In this document: in pieces, positions 27,512-36,747 of the stretch | How the letters are laid out: each line of letters begins with the position of its first letter | How positions within the stretch are numbered: the stretch's first letter is position 1 | Source: Paraglaciecola sp. T6c | GTDB taxonomy: Bacteria > Pseudomonadota > Gammaproteobacteria > Enterobacterales > Alteromonadaceae | Assembly: GCF_000014225.1 (NCBI RefSeq) | Contig: NC_008228.1 | Location: 1,302,001 to 1,366,000 of the forward strand | Direction: 5' to 3' | Length of the DNA stretch: 64,000 nt | Position numbers and translations under genes: made by a program | Notes under the pieces: generated by a model | Databases searched by the model: none | The model's input: the letters and a program-made list of their open reading frames with translations, nothing else | Told to the model about the DNA's origin: nothing

Positions 27512-28879
27512 CTATATCGTCGCTGAAAACTTCTGCTGTGTATCGAGCCCCAGATAGGCATCAAATGCCATGCAAATGCTGCGTAACAAGAGTTGGGCTT
27601 TGGGCTGAACGTAAAGTGCGTGGGGTAAATTTAGCATCAAACCATCTTGAATAAACATAGTTAATCCACGCAATTCGCTAGCAAAGTACTCATCAAAATC
27701 TATATCAAAGCACACAGAGATAGCGGTTTTATCAACCATGGAATTACACATAATGTCGCTAATCACTCGGCGTCGAATACGGTCGTCCTTGCTGAGTTTC
27801 AATCCTTTCTCAAGGGCGGATTTCTGGTGTTCGATGGCGTAGTAGTAATCAGCAAGTCCTTTTTGGTTCTGGCTGTAGCTCTCGCCCACGGCGCTAATTG
27901 CAGATACTCCTAACCCTAGCAGGTCGGTATTTTGCCCCGTGGTATAGCCTTGGAAGTTACGCATTAAGCTGTTGTTTTGTTGGGCTAGCGCTAATTCATC
28001 ATTCGGTAACGCAAAGTGATCTATGCCGATGAATTGATATCCAAATTGGGTAAGTTTATCCACAGCTAGATGCATTAACGCGAGCTTTTGCTCTGTGTCC
28101 GGTAGGGCGTCTACTGACAATTTTCGCTGTGCAGCAAAACGCTCTGGTAAGTGGGCATAGCTAAACAGTGACACACGCTCCACTTGCATCGCATGTACGG
28201 CCTCTAATGTATTGGCAAAACTTTCAGGGGTTTGAAAAGGCAGGCCGTAAATAAGATCTAAGTTGACTGAACGAAAGTGACGCTCTTTGGCACGAGCCAC
28301 CAAAGACGCTATGAGTTCCGTCGACTGCACCCTATTGATCGCTTTTTGTACTTTAGGATCTGTATCTTGTAAACCGATACTCAAACGGTTGAATCCCATG
28401 TCTGCCATGGCATCAATACGCCCAACGGTCATATCTCTTGGGTCTATCTCGATACTTATTTGTGCGTCAGTGGTGAAATAAAAATGCGTTTTGAGCTCGT
28501 TCATCAGTTGCAGTAACTGATCGTCAGTTAGAAAATTGGGTGTTCCGCCGCCGAAGTGTAAGTGAGTAACCGCTTTCGCCCCAAAGTGCTTGGCTTGCTG
28601 CTTTATTTCTTCAATTAGATGCTTAAGGTACACATTTGCTTTGGTCTGTAACTGGGTCACAATTTTATTGCAGCCACAGTAGTAGCAAAGATAATGGCAA
28701 AACGGGATGTGTACATATAAAGAGAGGTTTTTGTTATCACTTTGCTCTGCAGCGTTTAAGAAATCGGCTTGCTTGAATAAGGGGGTGAAGTTTGGCGCTG
28801 TCGGATAAGACGTATATCGCGGTCCACGAAGTGGATATTTTTCAAGTAAAGCGGGATCTAACGTAACAGATGGGTGCAT
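27512..28879 (-). CDS. hemN: Oxygen-independent coproporphyrinogen III oxidase
   Basis: This radical-SAM enzyme decarboxylates coproporphyrinogen III to protoporphyrinogen IX in the cytoplasm, the oxygen-independent step of heme synthesis. With the ATG at 28879 it has 455 residues, the normal HemN length; a TTG at 28894 would add five. The 4Fe-4S ligands are Cys61, Cys65 and Cys68 in HIPFCHYLCYYCGCNK, with the additional Cys70 typical of true HemN. GGGTPNFL is the SAM-binding glycine motif, and the N-terminal KYPLRGPRYTSYPTAP is a HemN hallmark absent from HemW. An FNR-like box lies 75 bases upstream, in keeping with use under low oxygen. Confidence 0.93.
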   Translation of the reverse strand: MHPSVTLDPALLEKYPLRGPRYTSYPTAPNFTPLFKQADFLNAAEQSDNKNLSLYVHIPFCHYLCYYCGCNKIVTQLQTKANVYLKHLIEEIKQQAKHFGAKAVTHLHFGGGTPNFLTDDQLLQLMNELKTHFYFTTDAQISIEIDPRDMTVGRIDAMADMGFNRLSIGLQDTDPKVQKAINRVQSTELIASLVARAKERHFRSVNLDLIYGLPFQTPESFANTLEAVHAMQVERVSLFSYAHLPERFAAQRKLSVDALPDTEQKLALMHLAVDKLTQFGYQFIGIDHFALPNDELALAQQNNSLMRNFQGYTTGQNTDLLGLGVSAISAVGESYSQNQKGLADYYYAIEHQKSALEKGLKLSKDDRIRRRVISDIMCNSMVDKTAISVCFDIDFDEYFASELRGLTMFIQDGLMLNLPHALYVQPKAQLLLRSICMAFDAYLGLDTQQKFSATI

Positions 28880-28953
28880 GAAGTGTGCTCGCAAGTTAAC
28901 TCAGTGAAATAAGGGGTAACAAGCGCAGTATAAATAACGTACAGAAATCAAAA

Positions 28954-28967
28954 TTGATCTAGAACAA
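28954..28967 (-). promoter_or_regulatory. FNR/ANR-like box upstream of hemN
   Basis: On the minus strand the site reads TTGTTCTAGATCAA, one base off the FNR consensus TTGAT-N4-ATCAA. Its centre is about 82 bases before the hemN ATG, which would leave about 40 bases of leader if it acts at -41.5. It directly abuts the terminator of the upstream gene. Confidence 0.5.
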
Positions 28968-28970
28968 TAA

Positions 28971-29004
28971 ACCACAAGGCTGAAATATGAGTCAGCCTTG
29001 TGGT
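28971..29004 (-). terminator. Terminator between the conserved gene at 29029 and hemN
   Basis: A perfect 13-bp stem, ACCACAAGGCTGA at 28971-28983 and TCAGCCTTGTGGT at 28992-29004, has an 8-base loop. On the minus strand it follows the stop at 29029 and runs into TTATTGTT. It should end transcription before the hemN promoter. Confidence 0.75.
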
Positions 29005-29028
29005 CTATTGATAGGCGGGAGTTAGAAT

Positions 29029-30441
29029 TTAGCCTTTAAATCCAAAAAAGTTATTTTTCATAATTTCTTCGACCGCGCCTTCAGGCAGGGCATTTTCCCA
29101 CTCACCTCTACCTTTGGTCACCTGTTTAAGTACGTCTCGGGAGAATATCTTGAACAAGTTCGGGTCGCTGCAATCGATGCCCTGAATAAAGTTATTTTCT
29201 AATAAGTGGCGATACAAAAAGCGCAGATGATCAGGTACTTTTACCGAAGTAAAGTCGTTTAATTCACCTTCGCTATCCAGTTCAGGGTAAACAAATAGTC
29301 GGGTGTTATCCGGGAATAACTTACCAAAGCCCTCTAGAATTCCGCCTTCAACCCCGCGGTAAGATTCCTCGTCGAAAATTTGTTTGATGTTGATCATACC
29401 CACCACTATACCAATCTGTAACTTGGTATATTGCCTGAAATAAGCACGTAGCGAGAAGTAACGGGTGTAATCCGAAACCATCACGTTGTAACCCAAAGAG
29501 TTGAGCAATTGCACTCTGGCGATAATGTCTTTAGAGGGGACTTTTGCGTCATTTCCTCGGCTGTCGTTCAGGGTGATTTCGGCAATAGCAACCGTATTGC
29601 CTTTTTCTACCCCGGGTAGCTTGCCAAAAGCCAGTTGCCCTTGCTCTATCATGTCTACATTCAGTTTGGTGACTGGCCTAAACGAACCACGAATGGTCAG
29701 TACGTTCTTTTTGTATAGCATTTCAGCAGGAACCGCCACGGTACCATCAGGTTTAAACATGATGGCACGGGTCTTCCAGCTTCTGATCAGATGAATGTTT
29801 TTCGCGCGGTTATCAACATCTTCAAAGTAGGGGCCCTTGAATTCAATTGAGTCTATTTCGATTCGATTGGCTTTGATGTTATCCGTTAACGAGTCGATAA
29901 TTTTTTTCGGATTCTCAAAATAGTAGTAAGCAGCATAAATGAGGTTTACACCGATTACACCTAACGCTTGCTGCTGGGCTTCCGCGTTATCGTCAAGCAT
30001 GCGCACGTGAACCGTGATATCAGATGGTTCAGCACCAGGATACATTTGTACGCGAACACCACACCAAGCATGGCATTCATTCGCACGATTGAAACTCTTT
30101 GCCGCAACAGTGGCGGCGTAGGCAAAATAACGAGACGAGCGAGAACGGGTATCGCCGACGCGGTCAAGTACCAGCTCGAACTCCTGTTCCATCATCGCCT
30201 TGACTCGCGCTTTACTTACGTAACGTCTGTCTTCTTGTACGCCGTAAATAGCATCAGAGAACTTCATATCATAAGCAGACATGGTTTTAGCGATGGTACC
30301 CGCCGCCGCACCCGCTAAGAAAAACTGCCTCGCGACTTCTTGGCCTGCGCCAATTTCTACGATCGTGCCGTACTTTTTCTCGTCTAGGTTTAGGCGTAAT
30401 GCTTTGGCGCTGGTATTTCGCGAACTGGTCTGTTTGTCCAT
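29029..30441 (-). CDS. Large conserved protein of unknown function
   Basis: This 470-residue soluble protein belongs to a conserved family that I recognise from marine proteobacteria and Bacteroidetes but whose function is not established. Visible blocks are GTIVEIGAGQEVARQFFLAGAAAGTIAK near the N-terminus, a CHAWCGVR segment near residue 124, ALGVIGVNLIYAAYYYFENP in the middle, and YFSLRAYFRQYTKLQIGIVVG with EGGILEGFGKLF toward the C-terminus. There are no signal peptide or membrane helices of clear type. The glycine-rich N-terminal block might bind a nucleotide, but it is not a standard Walker or Rossmann motif. It is followed by a strong terminator and has no operon partner. Confidence 0.75.
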   Translation of the reverse strand: MDKQTSSRNTSAKALRLNLDEKKYGTIVEIGAGQEVARQFFLAGAAAGTIAKTMSAYDMKFSDAIYGVQEDRRYVSKARVKAMMEQEFELVLDRVGDTRSRSSRYFAYAATVAAKSFNRANECHAWCGVRVQMYPGAEPSDITVHVRMLDDNAEAQQQALGVIGVNLIYAAYYYFENPKKIIDSLTDNIKANRIEIDSIEFKGPYFEDVDNRAKNIHLIRSWKTRAIMFKPDGTVAVPAEMLYKKNVLTIRGSFRPVTKLNVDMIEQGQLAFGKLPGVEKGNTVAIAEITLNDSRGNDAKVPSKDIIARVQLLNSLGYNVMVSDYTRYFSLRAYFRQYTKLQIGIVVGMINIKQIFDEESYRGVEGGILEGFGKLFPDNTRLFVYPELDSEGELNDFTSVKVPDHLRFLYRHLLENNFIQGIDCSDPNLFKIFSRDVLKQVTKGRGEWENALPEGAVEEIMKNNFFGFKG

Positions 30442-30555
30442 GGTCTCTCCAAAATTGTAGGGGATGTACCAACATGGTGATTGGTTTGTTAGTTGCCATT
30501 ATACGCAATAAAACCCTTATTGCGTAAGGTGTTAGCGTTTTTAGCCTAAGCTAAC

Positions 30556-31830
30556 TCAGCGTTCTGCCAAGCATGATTGTTTCTCGGCACTTAAAATGTG
30601 TCGAACATTCGACATCTTGCCGTCGTTTTGGGCGGGTTTTATGCCCAGCGCACAAGCAATTAAGTTATACACTTCGATGTTATCGAAACGATTGGAAGTC
30701 GTCTGTTTAGCAAAAGCTGGGCCGTTGGCAATAAAGGTCGCTGCCATTTCTGGTGCTTGGTTATCATAACCATGGGTTGCGGTGTGTGTTAATGTCGATG
30801 CATTCGGTTGGCTTTTATCTTGACTGGCATAAATACTCCAGCCAGGGTCTGCTAACAGCATCAGATCAGGGCCGCGTTGAGGATGATTGAACTGATATTT
30901 TTGTGCGAGTGCAGGGCGCTTTATCACGCGTAGATGCGCAATGTGGTTCATCGTTAGTGCTTGATATGCACTGTCTACGTGCGAACGTTCACCATATAAG
31001 TTCAAAAAGGGGGAAAATACGGAGGAAGTGTCTTTAGGCCAGTCTGAAACGACAAAATCTGACCAATTTACCAAAGTGTCTAGGTTGATGACTCGTTCAG
31101 AGCTCAAGTCAATCATGCCGTGATCGGAAACCACCACCACATTTATGTCTTGATAACCCTTTAGTTTCTGCAGCCCAGCGAGCAACTCTCCAATATGTTG
31201 GTCAATGCGTGCAAGTGCACTTATTTCTTCTGTAGAATTGACGCCGAAATCGTGAGCCGCGCTGTCCACTGCGGAAAAATACAAGGTAACAAGATGTGGT
31301 CGTTGCGCTTCGGGAAGCGACAACCATTGCAACACTTCAGTAACTCGCTCAGCGTAATCCTTGTTTTGATTGTAGGTCTTTCGATAAGAAGGGCTGATTT
31401 CATTAATATCCACTTCTGAACCGACCCAAAAATACGTGGCAGCCTTCATCCCCTGCTTTTCAGCGGTGATCCAAATGGGCTCTCCTCCCCACCAGTAAGG
31501 GTCTGTTGCATCCGTATTGCGCGAAAATTTACGATTGAGCGGCCTGTCAAACGGGTAGTTAGATACTATCCCATGATGCTTTGGGTGCAGCCCGGTGGCG
31601 ATAGAATAAAAATTGACAAAGGTCTTCGTTGGCATCGCTGGCGTCATGCTTTTTGCAGTGACGCCTTGCTGCCCAAGGGCGTATAAGTTCGGCATGTTTT
31701 TTTGGGTAACGCTAGCAGGGCGCAAACCATCAACACCCACCATGATGACATAAGGCTTGGCTGCTTGAGCATGGACAAAACTACTCAGTGTCAGTGAAAC
31801 CAGAGCGATTAACCAGCGAGAAAGGGGCAT
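30556..31830 (-). CDS. Ectonucleotide pyrophosphatase/phosphodiesterase (NPP-type)
   Basis: This is a 424-residue periplasmic member of the alkaline phosphatase superfamily that hydrolyses nucleotide or other phosphodiesters with two zinc ions. The start is the ATG at 31830, with TAGGAAA ahead of it; the frame continues upstream to 31881 without a good ribosome site. A signal peptide covers about 22 residues (WLIALVSLTLSSFVHAQA). Metal and catalytic residues follow the family plan: Asp in VGVDGLRP, the nucleophile Thr in MPTKTFVNFYSIATG, Asp and His in VDSAAHDFG, and DH in VVVSDHGM. A late His lies in THTATHGYDN. It could release phosphate or nucleosides from external nucleotides. It is a single gene. 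Confidence 0.9.
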   Translation of the reverse strand: MPLSRWLIALVSLTLSSFVHAQAAKPYVIMVGVDGLRPASVTQKNMPNLYALGQQGVTAKSMTPAMPTKTFVNFYSIATGLHPKHHGIVSNYPFDRPLNRKFSRNTDATDPYWWGGEPIWITAEKQGMKAATYFWVGSEVDINEISPSYRKTYNQNKDYAERVTEVLQWLSLPEAQRPHLVTLYFSAVDSAAHDFGVNSTEEISALARIDQHIGELLAGLQKLKGYQDINVVVVSDHGMIDLSSERVINLDTLVNWSDFVVSDWPKDTSSVFSPFLNLYGERSHVDSAYQALTMNHIAHLRVIKRPALAQKYQFNHPQRGPDLMLLADPGWSIYASQDKSQPNASTLTHTATHGYDNQAPEMAATFIANGPAFAKQTTSNRFDNIEVYNLIACALGIKPAQNDGKMSNVRHILSAEKQSCLAER

Positions 31831-32428
31831 ACAATTTCCTACAAAGTGGTAACTGAAAGTTGTTAAAACAGGTATTTTCACAAGCTAACTAATAACACGC
31901 TTAATAGCCTCATTTTGAGGGCTCACTATAGCGAATAAATGCTGACGACTACACAAAGGTGTATGAACTTTTCATGGCAATGTATACCTTGCTCGCTTGA
32001 ATGGAACGCGGTGTAGCAAAAGTACGCCGAATTTTTAAAGGCATGGCACTTTCAATTAACTGCACCTTGAATTAAGTGCTGCATAAATTAACGGCTGCTT
32101 AAATTAGCTGCGCCTAAAATGCACTGGGGCAGTATTAGTAATCTTGCTAGCACGCCACCGTACTTTCCTTTCATCGTATTTCTAGATTGCCACAATCTTG
32201 TTTAATCATTTTATTGATTTTCCCTTTCTCAGCATACTTCAGTCCAGCCCAGAAATAGGCCGTTAAAAGTAGTTCGCAACAACAGATAGCGGCTTGCTTT
32301 CAACTCACGTAACCAGAAGTACTTGCCCTTTAAGGCGTCGTCTTCTGGTTATAAAAATAATAAAAGTTGATTAAGTACCGAACACACAAAGGCGCTTGGG
32401 ATACTTAAGATTTCCTCGGAGAACTAAA
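31831..32428. other. Intergenic region with catalase promoter
   Basis: These 598 bases separate the divergent phosphodiesterase and catalase genes. A run of short related repeats with TTAA and CTGC steps is seen around 32050-32130. A two-tier hairpin lies at 32311-32350, described separately. I could not define an OxyR site by eye. No gene is evident. Confidence 0.35.
32311..32350 (+). promoter_or_regulatory. Hairpin upstream of the catalase gene
   Basis: An outer stem of AACCAGAAG at 32311-32319 and CTTCTGGTT at 32342-32350 encloses an inner GCC-CTTTAA-GGC stem-loop. It lies about 80 bases before the catalase ATG. It could be an operator, a leader structure or a terminator facing either way; an AT-rich tail follows. 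Confidence 0.35.
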
Positions 32429-34039
32429 ATGAAAATAAAAGCTTCACTTCTTATTGCGGCTACGCTTTTTAGCGTTGCTACCATGTCCAGCGCAGAAACG
32501 CTGACTCGCCAAAATGGTGCGCCAGTGGGCGATAACCAAAATTCACAAACAGCTGGACCATGGGGCCCAGTGTTATTGCAAGACAGCCATTTAATTGAAA
32601 AATTAGCTGCGTTTGACAGAGAGCGCACACCAGAGCGCGTAGTGCATGCCCGTGGCACCGGCGTTCACGGCTACTATGAAAACTACGTTGACCTGTCAGA
32701 CATAACGGTTGCAGCACCGTTTCAAAGCGAAAACAAGAAAACAGACGTATTTGTGCGTTTCTCTGCGGTTATCCATGGTCATCAATCTCCTGAAACCTTG
32801 CGCGACCCTCGTGGATTCGCAGTCAAGTTTTACACCGAGCAAGGTAACTGGGATTTAGTCGGTAACAACTTCCCGATTTTCTTTATTCGTGATGCAATCA
32901 AATTCCCAGATATGGTGCACAGCCTTAAGCCGTCACCCGTGACGAACAAACAAAGCGCAGCACGTTTGTTCGACTTTTTCTCTCATGTGCCTGAGTCCAC
33001 TCACATGCTAACGCATTTGTTTTCAGACATGGGTACGCCAAAGAGCTACCTGAATATGGATGGCTCAAGTGTTCATGCCTTTAAATTTGTGAATGCCAAA
33101 GGCCAAGTGAAATATTTCAAACTAACGTGGAAAACCAAGCAAGGTCAGAAGAACTTTACGGCCCAAGAAGCGCAAGAAATGCAAGGTAAAGACTTTCAGC
33201 CGATGACGACGGATATTTACACCCGTATTGGCGAAAAAGGCGAAACCGCTTCTTGGGATCTGTACTTACAAACGATGGAGCCCCAGCAACTTGATGACTT
33301 CGACTTTAATCCGTTAGATACCACTAAAATCTGGCCTGAATCGCTTATACCAGCCAAGAAAATCGGCAAGTTAACCCTTAACCGTGTGCCTGATAACTTT
33401 TTTGAAGAAACAGAACAAGCCGCGTTTGCACCAAGTAACTTGATACCCGGTATTGAGCCATCTGAAGACAGAATGCTACAAGGTCGTTTATTCTCTTATG
33501 CTGATACGCAGCGTTACAGAATCGGCGTAAACGCATACCGAATTCCGATTAATGCACCACGTAATGCTGCGATCAATAACCACGAGCAACACGGTAAATT
33601 GCGCACCACCAACAGCACACGTGATGTGAATTATCAACCAAGTCGCCGCGTAGCATTAGATGACGACAACCAGTACAAATATGCCCAAACGCCTTTGTCG
33701 GGAACGACTCAACAAGCGCCGTTCTACAAACAGCGTAACTTTGCCCAAGCCGGTGAGAAATTCCGTTCATTTAGCAAAGTCGAGCAGCAGCACTTGATTG
33801 AAAACTTAGGCACAACCTTAGCGGGTGTTCCTGAAGAAGAAATCCGCGTGATTATCAGTGCATATATGTACAACGCTGACAAACATTACGGAACAGGCGT
33901 GGCTAAATTAGCCAGTGCACCAATAAGCAAAGTGAAAGCGACCGCCAAGCAATTGATGGACAACCAAGCTGCACTTGAAAAGCGTGCCAAGAAAGTCGCT
34001 GATGATTTCAGCCGTATTTCATACAAGGCTGAGTTGTAA
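32429..34039 (+). CDS. katB: Periplasmic heme catalase (KatB-like)
   Basis: This monofunctional catalase converts hydrogen peroxide to water and oxygen. The ATG at 32429 is set by CGGAG seven bases upstream and gives a 536-residue protein with a 22-residue signal peptide (IAATLFSVATMSSA), so it acts in the periplasm. The distal His is His73 in RVVHARGTGVHG, the Asn is in LVGNNFPIFFIRDA, and the proximal heme Tyr is in GRLFSYADTQRYRIG. The family order and length agree with small-subunit clade catalases. The next gene encodes a secreted ankyrin protein, the same pairing as katB-ankB in Pseudomonas aeruginosa. A terminator-like hairpin separates the two, so the pair may not be a simple operon. 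Confidence 0.92.
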   Translation: MKIKASLLIAATLFSVATMSSAETLTRQNGAPVGDNQNSQTAGPWGPVLLQDSHLIEKLAAFDRERTPERVVHARGTGVHGYYENYVDLSDITVAAPFQSENKKTDVFVRFSAVIHGHQSPETLRDPRGFAVKFYTEQGNWDLVGNNFPIFFIRDAIKFPDMVHSLKPSPVTNKQSAARLFDFFSHVPESTHMLTHLFSDMGTPKSYLNMDGSSVHAFKFVNAKGQVKYFKLTWKTKQGQKNFTAQEAQEMQGKDFQPMTTDIYTRIGEKGETASWDLYLQTMEPQQLDDFDFNPLDTTKIWPESLIPAKKIGKLTLNRVPDNFFEETEQAAFAPSNLIPGIEPSEDRMLQGRLFSYADTQRYRIGVNAYRIPINAPRNAAINNHEQHGKLRTTNSTRDVNYQPSRRVALDDDNQYKYAQTPLSGTTQQAPFYKQRNFAQAGEKFRSFSKVEQQHLIENLGTTLAGVPEEEIRVIISAYMYNADKHYGTGVAKLASAPISKVKATAKQLMDNQAALEKRAKKVADDFSRISYKAEL

Positions 34040-34144
34040 GCAGTTCACATCTAGCATCTAGCCGCTGTTTGCATGTCATCACAAATATGCGCTCGAGCAA
34101 GATGCGATGTGTAAAAGCAAGGCTCAGGTAAAATCAGTAATAAT

Positions 34145-34184
34145 GGCGTGTTAAGAGTAGAACACCCGGCACGCCAATTTTTTT
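34145..34184 (+). terminator. Rho-independent terminator after catalase gene
   Basis: GGCGTG at 34145-34150 pairs with CACGCC at 34170-34175, and a run of seven Ts follows. It lies between the catalase and the ankyrin gene. Confidence 0.65.
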
Positions 34185-34223
34185 CTTAACATTATGTTTT
34201 AGCAAGCATAAGAGGACTAAGGC

Positions 34224-34817
34224 ATGAATCGCATCATCCAATTACCACTAAAAATTTTAATGACATGCTGCTTTTTGATATTAGCGTCAACATTAGCCTT
34301 TGCGGGCCAAGCACAGCCTGTTGATGGCACACACCTACAAACGGTTTACTTTGATGCAGCACGGCAAGGTGATATCCCCACTTTACGTGCGTATTACACT
34401 GCCGGGCTAAGCCCAAATGTTGCAGACCAAAAAGGCTACACCGCGCTTATTCTATCGGCCTATCATGGCAAAACCGATGCGGTAGAATATTTGTTAGCTC
34501 ATGCTGATGTAAATGCTTGTCAAGAAGACAACTCAGGAAACACCGCTTTGATGGGCGCTATCTTCAAGGGGAATTTCGGAGCGATAAAGGCACTTATTAG
34601 CGCTGATTGCGATATTGATCAAGCCAATAGCAACGGCCAAACCGCCGCTATGTTTGCTACGCTTTTCAATCGCACGGATATTATCTCAGCGTTAACCGAA
34701 GCGGGAGCCAATTTAACGGCCAAAGACAGTTCAGGCAATAGCTTGGTGGATATAGCGTTAAGCCAAGGTAATTATGAATTGGCTGAGGCGTTGATGGAAA
34801 AAAGAACAGCAAACTAA
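34224..34817 (+). CDS. ankB: Secreted ankyrin-repeat protein (AnkB-like)
   Basis: This 197-residue protein has an N-terminal signal peptide (LMTCCFLILASTLAFAGQA) and about four ankyrin repeats. The repeats are seen as GDIPTLRAYYTAGLSPNVADQKGYTAL, a second unit ending DNSGNTAL, a third with GNFGAIKALISADCDIDQ, and a fourth starting RTDIISALTEAGANL. GAGGACTAAGGC precedes the start. It follows the catalase by 184 bases. In P. aeruginosa AnkB is needed for full periplasmic KatB activity, so a similar supporting role is likely, by analogy. Ankyrin repeats bind proteins and carry no catalytic residues. Confidence 0.85.
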   Translation: MNRIIQLPLKILMTCCFLILASTLAFAGQAQPVDGTHLQTVYFDAARQGDIPTLRAYYTAGLSPNVADQKGYTALILSAYHGKTDAVEYLLAHADVNACQEDNSGNTALMGAIFKGNFGAIKALISADCDIDQANSNGQTAAMFATLFNRTDIISALTEAGANLTAKDSSGNSLVDIALSQGNYELAEALMEKRTAN

Positions 34818-35107
34818 ACCTGTCGAACAGCGCTGTAAGCCCTGTGTATACTCACTCGCTGTAAATATAGGTCTTACCAGTTTATATGTGTGCTTAATAG
34901 TTAGGCATAAATGCAACTTAGTTACATTTTCTTGTGATCAACGTCTGAAATAGTCTCGTTTATCATGTTTTGTTTTACCGGACTTTGTTATTATCTCGCG
35001 CTCAAATTAACGTTCTGTTAATCAATGAAACAACTTCATGGAATGAAAAGCGGGGTGCGCTGGGCGCGCTCTAATTGGAATCACTTTGAACAGAGATACG
35101 CGCTGTT

Positions 35108-36571
35108 ATGATCATTTTTTTTATTTGTATCACTATCTTGATCCTCGGTTATAAGTTTTATAGCCCCTTTGTTGAAAAACAAGCAGGGATCGACCCCACG
35201 GTTGCCACGCCACAAACTCGCTTTAGCGAAGGCGTGGATTATGTGCCTATTCACCCGGTACGTGCGTTTCTGATTCAGTTTTTGAACATCGCCGGTGTTG
35301 GGCCTATCTTCGGGCCGATATTAGGTGCTTTATACGGTCCGGTCGCATTAGTGTGGATTGTGATTGGTAATGTGTTAGGCGGCGCTGTGCATGATTATTT
35401 CTCAGGTGTGATGAGCATCAAAGAAGATGGCAAGAGTCTGCCTGAGATTGCTGGGCACTATTACAATGTGGTCTTTAAGGGATTCATGTTGATATTTACC
35501 GCTATGCTCTTATTTTTTGTGGGGGTGGTGTTTATCATGAGTCCGGCGGGTCTATTAAGTAACTTAGACTCGTTTCAAGGGACCATATTGGCGGACAATA
35601 CCTTCTGGGTATTAGTGATTTTGGGTTACTACTTTTTAGCGACCTTGTTACCTATCGATAAAATTATCACTAAGTTTTACCCAATCTTTGGTTTATTGAT
35701 GATTGTAATGACCAGTATGATTGCCGTGGCCCTACTTATTGATGCGCCGCACCTGCCGGTTACCGGCGATTTCTGGGCATACTTCGAAGCGGATCATGCC
35801 CATGATTTCTTAGCTCCTAATCCTGATGGGTTGCCGACTTGGCCCCTGTTATTCGTTACTATCACCTGTGGTGCGATCAGCGGTTTTCACTCTACCCAAG
35901 CCCCTATTATTGCCCGTTGTTTAACTAACGAAAAGTACGTGCGTCCAGTTTATTATGGCGCCATGGTGTGTGAAGGTATAGTGGCCTGTGTTTGGGCTCT
36001 AGCAGGTATCGCGGCCTTCCCCGAAGGATACGCTGGTCTCAAAGCTATGCTTGATACAGGCGGACCAGGTTTGGTCGTTAATCATGTAGCCAATAGTTAC
36101 TTAGGTGTATTTGGCGGAATCATGGCTATTGTTGCGGTCGCGGTGTTCCCGATCACTTCTGGTGATACAGCGTTTCGCTCGCTTCGTTTGACGGTGGTTG
36201 ACGCGTTTAACATTCCCCAAAGTATCCGTAACCGCTTGTTGCTAGCACTGCCTATTTTGACCATTGCCTATTTTATGACAAAGTTAGACTTCACGGTGAT
36301 TTGGCGTTACTTCGCGTTTTCCAATATGTTGCTTTCAACCAGCGTGTTGTGGTTAGCGACCAAGTACTTGTTTGACAGAGGCACCTTCCATTGGATTGCG
36401 AGTATTCCAGCTGTGATCACCACTGGCGTTACCATTTCTTATATTATGACTGCGGCTATCGGCTTTAACTTATCACCAGATTTAGGCAGGCCAATCGGTG
36501 CAGTTGTGGTGGTGATTGGTTTGATTTTGTTAGTGCTAGCACATAATAAACATAAACAGGTTGCGGCTTAA
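35108..36571 (+). CDS. CstA-family carbon starvation / peptide or pyruvate transporter
   Basis: This 487-residue inner-membrane protein is a short member of the CstA family, whose Escherichia coli members CstA and BtsT take up peptides or pyruvate. The N-terminus has the conserved order YKFYSPFVEKQAGIDP, VPIHPVRAFLIQFLNIAGVGPIFGP and ALYGPVALVWIVIGNVLGGAVHDY, and SGFHSTQAPIIARC lies in the middle; all are CstA hallmarks. About 13 membrane helices are visible. It lacks the long C-terminal extension of the roughly 700-residue E. coli proteins, which is usual for marine gammaproteobacterial homologues. A strong terminator follows. It stands alone, and the substrate is not certain. Confidence 0.88.
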   Translation: MIIFFICITILILGYKFYSPFVEKQAGIDPTVATPQTRFSEGVDYVPIHPVRAFLIQFLNIAGVGPIFGPILGALYGPVALVWIVIGNVLGGAVHDYFSGVMSIKEDGKSLPEIAGHYYNVVFKGFMLIFTAMLLFFVGVVFIMSPAGLLSNLDSFQGTILADNTFWVLVILGYYFLATLLPIDKIITKFYPIFGLLMIVMTSMIAVALLIDAPHLPVTGDFWAYFEADHAHDFLAPNPDGLPTWPLLFVTITCGAISGFHSTQAPIIARCLTNEKYVRPVYYGAMVCEGIVACVWALAGIAAFPEGYAGLKAMLDTGGPGLVVNHVANSYLGVFGGIMAIVAVAVFPITSGDTAFRSLRLTVVDAFNIPQSIRNRLLLALPILTIAYFMTKLDFTVIWRYFAFSNMLLSTSVLWLATKYLFDRGTFHWIASIPAVITTGVTISYIMTAAIGFNLSPDLGRPIGAVVVVIGLILLVLAHNKHKQVAA

Positions 36572-36614
36572 CTGCCTCGTACATAGGCTTTAACTAACAA
36601 TGACTGATTAACAA

Positions 36615-36643
36615 AGCTAACCCGAAACGGTTAGCTTTTTTTA
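36615..36643 (+). terminator. Rho-independent terminator after CstA-family gene
   Basis: AGCTAACC at 36615-36622 and GGTTAGCT at 36629-36636 form an 8-bp stem with a 6-base loop, followed by a run of Ts to 36642. Confidence 0.85.
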
Positions 36644-36680
36644 TGGGAAGCTGAGGCTGATTTGGACAAGATTAACCCTT

Positions 36681-36708
36681 AAAAAAGGGATGCCGCGGCA
36701 TCCCTTTT
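36681..36708 (-). terminator. Terminator of the BtuB-like receptor gene (possibly bidirectional)
   Basis: A perfect palindrome at 36683-36708, built on AAGGGATGCC and GGCATCCCTT, is followed on the minus strand by six Ts and on the plus strand by four. It lies 40 bases beyond the receptor stop. Confidence 0.8.
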
Positions 36709-36747
36709 GAGTTAGATAAAACGTAAATGCTTTTCAATATTCAGCGA

